From Pelotomaculum sp. PtaB.Bin104 (GTDB lineage: Bacteria; Bacillota; Desulfotomaculia; Desulfotomaculales; Pelotomaculaceae), in NCBI GenBank assembly GCA_002067205.1, contig MVQL01000157.1:1-44897 (forward strand): a stretch of DNA of 44,897 nucleotides, given 5' to 3'. Below the pieces are notes generated by a model that was not told where the DNA came from, searched no databases, and was given only the letters and a program-made list of their open reading frames with translations. Positions 41,205-44,897 of this stretch are shown piece after piece. The position numbers were made by a program, and so were the translations under genes. Position 1 is the stretch's first letter, and each line of letters begins with the position of its first letter.

Positions 41205-41342
41205 TTGAATCCCAAAATACTTCCAACAATTCTGATGATTATTGATATTGGGGCATCAATCCCTTACGGATTACAAGGCGACTGGCGAAAATGCCTTTAC
41301 TGGCTTTTTGCCGCAGGGTTAACTTTTGTGGTAACCTATTAA
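41205..41342 (+). CDS. Small membrane protein, TTG start (45 aa)
   Basis: This 45-residue product uses TTG at 41205. It has two hydrophobic segments: residues 4-20 (ILPTILMIIDIGASIPYGL) and 31-44 (CLYWLFAAGLTFVV), with a GDWRKCLYW hinge. The pattern NPKxLPxxLMxxDxGAS...GDWRxxxYW is one I associate with many small phage proteins; its role is unknown. The stop shares bases with the next start (TAATG). Confidence 0.65.
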   Translation: MNPKILPTILMIIDIGASIPYGLQGDWRKCLYWLFAAGLTFVVTY

Positions 41343-41539
41343 TGAAAGTTCTCTATCCCTCTGAACGCAGAGAAGTTGAGCCGATATTAAAACTATTCGG
41401 CGGGAAGGTGGTTTCAATCAAAGATGAATGGGGAAAATATATTTATGGCCATGATGTCGTCGGGAAAGAAATTATTTTTAAAAATCTCTTGACATTGGCT
41501 TCTGAGAATGTTAGCATAAGTAAAACTTGCGAGAGGTAG
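41342..41539 (+). CDS. Small unknown protein (65 aa)
   Basis: ATG 41342 overlaps the preceding stop. The 65-residue product is alpha/beta (MKVLYPSERREVEPILKLFG; KEIIFKNLLTLASENV) with no recognised domain. It is the last gene before a terminator at 41569. Confidence 0.55.
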   Translation: MKVLYPSERREVEPILKLFGGKVVSIKDEWGKYIYGHDVVGKEIIFKNLLTLASENVSISKTCER

Positions 41540-41568
41540 AAAGATGGACAAAAAACTAAAAATTAAAT

Positions 41569-41595
41569 GCTCGGTATTAACGCCGGGCTTTTTTT
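41569..41595 (+). terminator. Rho-independent terminator
   Basis: GCTCGG (41569-41574) pairs with CCGGGC (41583-41588), one pair being T-G, followed by seven T residues. It should reduce transcription after the helicase group. Directly downstream is the structured element at 41596. Confidence 0.7.
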
Positions 41596-41655
41596 GTGTC
41601 CTCGCCGGGCCTCTCGCAAGGAAGCGCAGGGATTTATCCCTACTGGCGGGGACAC
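41596..41655 (+). ncRNA. Putative branched RNA element in 5' leader
   Basis: GTGTCCTCGCC (41596-41606) pairs with GGCGGGGACAC (41645-41655) over 11 bp with one G-U. Inside is AGGGA-TTTA-TCCCT and a second, weaker CCT-rich hairpin (about 41610-41622). The element begins right after a terminator and ends 21 bases before the ATG at 41677, which has GGAGGG. It could be a cis-regulatory leader, a processed small RNA or a transcript-end structure. No known riboswitch or ribozyme core was recognised. Confidence 0.45.
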
Positions 41656-41676
41656 TTTATTTCTGGTGGAGGGAAC

Positions 41677-41856
41677 ATGCCTGATCGGATAGCTCAAACA
41701 CATAAGAGCGCCCACAACGCGCGCGGGGATATGCCGGAAGTGACCGGCGAAGATCAGCGGTGTTCCTGCTGGATTTGCGAAGGTACTGAGTTTAAAAGTA
41801 TTGGCAGAGCCCCAAACGGGATGCTTTTGGAAGTTTGCGAGGAGTGTAACTGGTAA
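41677..41856 (+). CDS. Small Cys-rich protein (59 aa)
   Basis: ATG 41677 has GGAGGGAAC just before it; an in-frame extension upstream would cross the structured element. The 59-residue product has CSCWIC (about residues 29-34) and CEEC (55-58), a probable zinc site. It also has RAPNGMLLEV in between. The stop overlaps the next start. Function is unknown. Confidence 0.62.
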   Translation: MPDRIAQTHKSAHNARGDMPEVTGEDQRCSCWICEGTEFKSIGRAPNGMLLEVCEECNW

Positions 41857-41987
41857 TGTCAAGACCATTAAGGATAACAAAAAGACATAAGAAGGGCAGA
41901 GAAGCCGTTCTCAAGGCCCAAGCCAAAAAGGTTGGCAAGGGAAACAATAAGCATCTTCTTCGCCACGGTGAAAGAAGACAAAATTAA
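41856..41987 (+). CDS. Very small basic protein (43 aa)
   Basis: This 43-residue frame starts at the last base of the previous stop (TAATG). About 40% of residues are Lys, Arg or His (RITKRHKKGREAVLKAQAKK; KHLLRHGERRQN), so the product may bind nucleic acid. There is no Shine-Dalgarno beyond coupling to the previous gene. It could be real or a chance frame; the close spacing on both sides favours real. Confidence 0.45.
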   Translation: MSRPLRITKRHKKGREAVLKAQAKKVGKGNNKHLLRHGERRQN

Positions 41988-42002
41988 CGGGAGGTAATCG
42001 AA

Positions 42003-42326
42003 ATGAAAAACCTAATTTTAACCATGTTGATTATTGCGGCTATGTGTTTAATGGTTATGCCGGCTTACGCTGACATCACAACCATTAAAGATAATCCCGT
42101 TACAATCAACAACAACGTAACGAATGTCGCTCATATCAGCAATACCGAATTGGCCAGGTGGAACCTTAACGCAGGGACAAAGTTGACCCTTATTAGATTT
42201 ACAGAAGGGGTCGATCTTAATGTTGGACTGTATAAGGAGTGTCTGAATACAAACCGTGAAGAAGGGTTCTTGGGTGTTGTTGAAGTAGCGATCACAAAGC
42301 CGTTGATTGACTTTAGTAAAAAATAA
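42003..42326 (+). CDS. Exported protein in early operon
   Basis: This 107-residue protein has a Sec signal peptide (MKNLILTMLIIAAM core, ending MPAYA, cleavage after about residue 23). The mature part of about 84 residues is beta-rich with an NNNVTNVAHISNTEL stretch. GGGAGG precedes the ATG. The location in the early operon separates it from the late signal-peptide group, so it is probably a periplasmic protein made early in infection. Confidence 0.7.
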   Translation: MKNLILTMLIIAAMCLMVMPAYADITTIKDNPVTINNNVTNVAHISNTELARWNLNAGTKLTLIRFTEGVDLNVGLYKECLNTNREEGFLGVVEVAITKPLIDFSKK

Positions 42327-42365
42327 CTGTACGGTGGGGCGCGCATACCTTATCACGCGATTATT

Positions 42366-42620
42366 ATGACCGCCATTATAATAATTTTAAGTTTGTCAAT
42401 TCTTGTCGCAGTATCAATCCTTATCGCTAGGCGAGCATGGGAAAGTTTGTTTTTATCATTTGGACTTCTTTTATTTATTTATTTCTCATATCCTTTGTTC
42501 ATTAAAGCATATAAAGATGTAATGAGTTTTCCAGTAATCGGGAAGATTAATGTTCTGGTTGGTATTGCACTTATATTATGGATATCATTTAATGATGAAA
42601 GCAAAGATCCGTGGATTTAG
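42366..42620 (+). CDS. Small multi-pass membrane protein (84 aa)
   Basis: This is an 84-residue protein with three hydrophobic segments at about 2-21, 27-45 and 58-76. No Shine-Dalgarno is visible before the ATG; the upstream bases are AT-rich. No family is recognised. It could be an envelope-acting protein such as a superinfection-exclusion factor or a holin-like pore, neither of which the sequence proves. Confidence 0.5.
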   Translation: MTAIIIILSLSILVAVSILIARRAWESLFLSFGLLLFIYFSYPLFIKAYKDVMSFPVIGKINVLVGIALILWISFNDESKDPWI

Positions 42621-42663
42621 GGTAAAATACCTGCCGCACCGCAGATTTAGGGGAGGGCAAGCC

Positions 42664-43128
42664 ATGAAACTCTATGAAATGCCGGATACGGTTGTAGAAT
42701 TAAGGTCAAAGAGGGAATATGATGAGTATAATGAACTCAGGCGAAATGCGGGGTGGCCGGTTTGTGTGTTTCCCTGGGAAAGAATGTATTCAAATCGGTG
42801 GCGCCATCATAAAATTCAAGTGACAAGCAGCTCGGTAGATAAAGAACATGTTGAAATAAAAAAATATCACGTCCTAACTCTTCCCGAACTCAACGAGTTA
42901 CTCCGCAAGAAATCCCTGGCGGAGAAGAAGCCAGTTAAGAAGCGGGCGAAGTATTGGGTGGAATTAAGGTCCTTTGAAGATGGTTGGGATTTTTGTTTAT
43001 ATGGTAAAAATGGTTTTTCTATGCACACGATGGCCATATATCATACTAAATCCCGCGCCAACCAACAGGCCAAAAGGATAGTCGAGAACATCAATAAATA
43101 TGGGGTTGAGTTGAGGAACAAAGTTTAA
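42664..43128 (+). CDS. Unknown protein (154 aa)
   Basis: ATG 42664 follows GGGGAGGG; an earlier in-frame start would overlap the membrane protein. The 154-residue product is basic and probably alpha/beta. Residues 1-40 have KREYDEYNELRRNAGWPVC, residues of about 75-100 a charged helix, and a C-terminal segment is WVELRSFEDGWDFCLYGKNG. No domain is recognised. It lies directly before the DHH gene. Confidence 0.6.
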   Translation: MKLYEMPDTVVELRSKREYDEYNELRRNAGWPVCVFPWERMYSNRWRHHKIQVTSSSVDKEHVEIKKYHVLTLPELNELLRKKSLAEKKPVKKRAKYWVELRSFEDGWDFCLYGKNGFSMHTMAIYHTKSRANQQAKRIVENINKYGVELRNKV

Positions 43129-43162
43129 CCCTTTAATTAACTAATAGAACAAGGAGAATCGA

Positions 43163-44011
43163 ATGAAATGTTTTTATCACACTGATGTTGATGGAAAATG
43201 AGCTGGAGCGATTGTAAAAAAGTTTTATGACGAACATGACGATAAGGGACGAGAAAAGACAGAGGAATATATAGGGATTGACTATAAGGATGATTTTCCT
43301 TTTGAGTCAATCATCTTAAACGAAACGGTAATTATTGTTGATTTCTCGTTACAAAAAGAGGGCGACTTTGATCGGCTTAAAACCATTACGGATAAAATAA
43401 TTTGGATTGACCATCATAAGACAGCCATTGAAAAACATAAAGATTTTCAATGTGCAGGGGTTCGATATGATGGGAAATCAGGGTGTGAATTGGCTTGGGA
43501 ATATTTTTTCCCCCAAAAAGAAATGCCTTTAGCTGTGACTTTCGCCGGTAGGTATGATGTATGGGATTTTTCACAACACGGGAATATGCTTAATGAATTT
43601 CAGTCTGGAATACGGTTGTTTGATCATTATCCAGAGTCAGAAATTTGGAATAAATTACTAAACGGCAACGCAGAAATTGATTCAATTTTATCAAAGGGAC
43701 AGATTGCTTTAAGATTCCGCACTAACAGATATACCTCTTTGATAAAATCTTTTTCATTTTATGCTGAATTTGAAGGGTATAAAGCAATATGTTGTAACGT
43801 CGGCTCAACATCAAGCCAACTGTTTGATTCCGTTGATGAATTGACGTATGACATTATGTGCCCGTTTGTATTCGATGGCAAACAATGGACAGTCTCAATT
43901 TACACTAAGAAAGATATTGATTGCTCGGTGATAGCAAAAAAATATGGCGGTGGCGGTCATAAAAAAGCGGCTGGTTTTCAATGTTTAGAATTACCTTTCA
44001 AAAAAATTTAG
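43163..44011 (+). pseudogene. DHH-family phosphoesterase with in-frame TGA at codon 13
   Basis: AAGGAG sits six bases before ATG 43163. The frame reads MKCFYHTDVDGK, then TGA (43199-43201), then AGAIVKKFYDE and stays open to 44011 (282 codons in all). Motifs of an active DHH phosphoesterase are present: HTDVDG (residues 6-11), IVDFS, IDHHKT (DHH at 83-85) and a DHHA1-type GGGGHKKAAGF (262-272). A start after the TGA would lose the first motif. Explanations are a nonsense mutation (one base from TGT/TGC Cys or GGA Gly), a sequencing error, or recoding such as selenocysteine. DHH enzymes of this type hydrolyse short RNA or cyclic nucleotides. Confidence 0.75.
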
Positions 44012-44055
44012 TTTAACCCTGCCGCCAGCTGACCGCAGGGGAAAGGAGGCCCCCG

Positions 44056-44502
44056 ATGCCAATGCCGACAATTAAAGAGATTGAGAAGGCGGTACAAGTA
44101 ATTAAAGAACACCATTCCTGTTTAGGTGTATACCAAACAGAAGGTAAAATGGCCGAGCAAACAATGATTGACCTCGCCGAATCCGTCCTCACCGCCGAGT
44201 GGCCGGAGAAAAAAGAAGTAACTGGAGAAGAGTGCTATTGTCATTCAAACGATTCTGGGTATTTTCAATGTAATGTTTGCAGAGCAAAAGAAGACAATTC
44301 TTTGATTGATTTATGCCTCGCCGCCCACCTCAAGCAGACGGCGGAGTTGAGGGAGGCGTTAGTGTTTGCTAAATCTCTAATAAGAACATGGGCTAACATA
44401 AATTTACCGGAAGGTACTGAAAAAAGAGCATGGGAAGTTTACCAAAATTCTCCAGAAATGCAAAGAATCAATAAGGCGTTAGGGGAGGATCCGAAATGTT
44501 AA
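44056..44502 (+). CDS. Unknown protein with Cys-rich middle
   Basis: This 148-residue protein has AAAGGAGG upstream. The N-terminal third is helical (IKEIEKAVQVIKEHHSCLG). The middle has ECYCHSN and CNVC pairs (about 59-76) that could bind zinc. The C-terminus includes LIRTWANINLPEGTEKRAWE, a segment seen in small phage proteins of unknown role. It overlaps the start of the repeat protein by seven bases. Confidence 0.6.
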   Translation: MPMPTIKEIEKAVQVIKEHHSCLGVYQTEGKMAEQTMIDLAESVLTAEWPEKKEVTGEECYCHSNDSGYFQCNVCRAKEDNSLIDLCLAAHLKQTAELREALVFAKSLIRTWANINLPEGTEKRAWEVYQNSPEMQRINKALGEDPKC

Positions 44503-44897
44503 CCACTACCTTAAACCGGATTAAAGCCCATTCGCCTTGTAAAGACGGATGGGGAAAGTTGCTCAAACATCTGGGTAAAACCAAAGCAGACGACGAACTA
44601 TTGCCCTATAGCGTAATAGTGGAAAGTAACGGTATTGATGACGCTTTATGGTATTGCCGGGCAGAGCCACAATATGAAAAGCAATGGCGGGAGTTCGCTT
44701 GTTGGTGCGCGTTAAGTGTAAAGCATCTGTGGGATATGCCGGAAATCGTTGAACGATATCTCATAACAAAAGATGAAACAATCCGGGACGCCGCTTTGGC
44801 CGCCGCTAGGGACGCCAGGGACGCTAGGGACGCCGCTTGGGCCGCCGCTAGGGACGTCGCTTGGGACGCCGCTAGGGACGCCAGGGACGCTAGGGAC
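44496..44897 (+). CDS. N-terminal part of Ala/Asp/Arg repeat protein (partial, continues at base 1)
   Basis: This is 134 codons open to the window end. The N-terminal 95 residues form a folded region (LNRIKAHSPCKDGWGKLLKH; WYCRAEPQYEKQWREFACW) rich in Trp and Cys; I associate the HSPCxDGWxKLL start with phage/bacterial proteins sometimes annotated as putative immunity proteins. From about residue 98 a tandem DAARDARDA/DAAWAAARD helix begins and runs off the end. The continuation at 1-123 is in phase, giving about 174 residues. The start has the GGGGAGG...CCGAAATG leader. Function is unknown. Confidence 0.75.
   Translation, partial: MLTTTLNRIKAHSPCKDGWGKLLKHLGKTKADDELLPYSVIVESNGIDDALWYCRAEPQYEKQWREFACWCALSVKHLWDMPEIVERYLITKDETIRDAALAAARDARDARDAAWAAARDVAWDAARDARDARD
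44787..44897 (+). repeat. GAC-GCC-GCT tandem tract, right end
   Basis: Degenerate 9- and 12-nt in-frame units fill the last 111 bases. Bases 44829-44849 equal bases 1-21, and joining the ends with a three-base GAC overlap restores the repeat pattern. Repeat copy number across the junction may be collapsed. Confidence 0.85.

Noticed and set aside
41544..41684. A 46-codon frame starting MDKKLKIKC
   Set aside because: It runs through the terminator hairpin and T run at 41569-41595 and across the structured element, and overlaps the better-supported start at 41677.
43199..43201. Alternative genetic code with TGA as an amino acid
   Set aside because: Many genes end at TGA with overlapping ATGA starts (for example 2110, 11994, 12555), so TGA is a normal stop here.
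43202..43250. A convincing bacterial SECIS hairpin after the TGA
   Set aside because: Only weak A/U-rich pairings (such as TTTTAT with ATAAGG) were found, with no GC stem at the usual distance.
44787..44897. CRISPR array at the window ends
   Set aside because: The repeats are contiguous in-frame 9- and 12-nt coding units without unique spacers of constant length.

Overview
The window looks like the essentially complete genome of a tailed phage with a podovirus-type virion, about 45 kb. No rRNA, tRNA, integrase, RNA polymerase or DNA polymerase gene was seen. The head-tail module combines T7-like parts (head-tail connector/portal, tail tubular A and B, three internal virion proteins, T7-type fibre N-terminus) with small proteins resembling Bordetella phage BPP-1 (Bbp16, Bbp17 and Bbp19 types). 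Shine-Dalgarno sites, sigma70-like promoters, Sec signal peptides, a lipobox protein and an O-antigen polymerase-like protein suggest a Gram-negative bacterial host. The host cannot be named from this sequence. The two ends lie in the same GAC-GCC-GCT tandem tract and in the same reading frame, so the sequence is probably circular or circularly permuted and was opened inside one repeat-protein gene.

Layout. (1) A rightward early operon starts at a leaderless helicase gene at 39771, runs to the window end and continues at base 1 to about 4317. It holds a RadD-like helicase, many small zinc-binding or membrane proteins, a DHH phosphoesterase with an in-frame TGA, the repeat protein, a VRR-NUC nuclease and a TOPRIM-VapE primase/helicase. 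A multi-hairpin terminator ends it at about 4318-4393. (2) A short leftward operon (6160 to 4382) encodes a DUF3560 protein and small unknowns. (3) An AT-rich divergent control region (6161-6695) carries promoters, short iterons and an operator-like 15-mer. (4) A long rightward late operon (6696 to 35757) carries packaging, capsid, tail and ejection genes. These are followed by six consecutive genes with Sec signal peptides, then a probable lysis cassette, an O-antigen polymerase-like membrane protein and another secreted protein. (5) A leftward recombination operon (39659 to 35827) encodes a ribbon-helix-helix regulator, YqaJ exonuclease, a coiled-coil protein, a RecT annealing protein with a C-terminal OB-like/SSB-tail region, and three small proteins.

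How it may work together. The RHH protein sits beside a bidirectional promoter with a perfect 9-bp inverted repeat between the two -35 boxes. It could set the balance between the recombination operon and the helicase/replication operon. The 15-mer covering the leftward -10 there recurs in the other control region at 6370. Replication probably depends on the VapE-type initiator helicase plus host polymerases, with YqaJ/RecT recombination. Virion genes follow T7/BPP-1 order.

Most unusual: the run of exported proteins downstream of the tail fibre, including nine tandem INW repeats, a LamG-like lectin and a large glycosidase-like protein; the TGA in the first catalytic motif of an otherwise intact DHH enzyme; a small gene nested in another frame of the largest virion protein behind an 8-nt Shine-Dalgarno; and a compact branched RNA-like element at 41596-41655.
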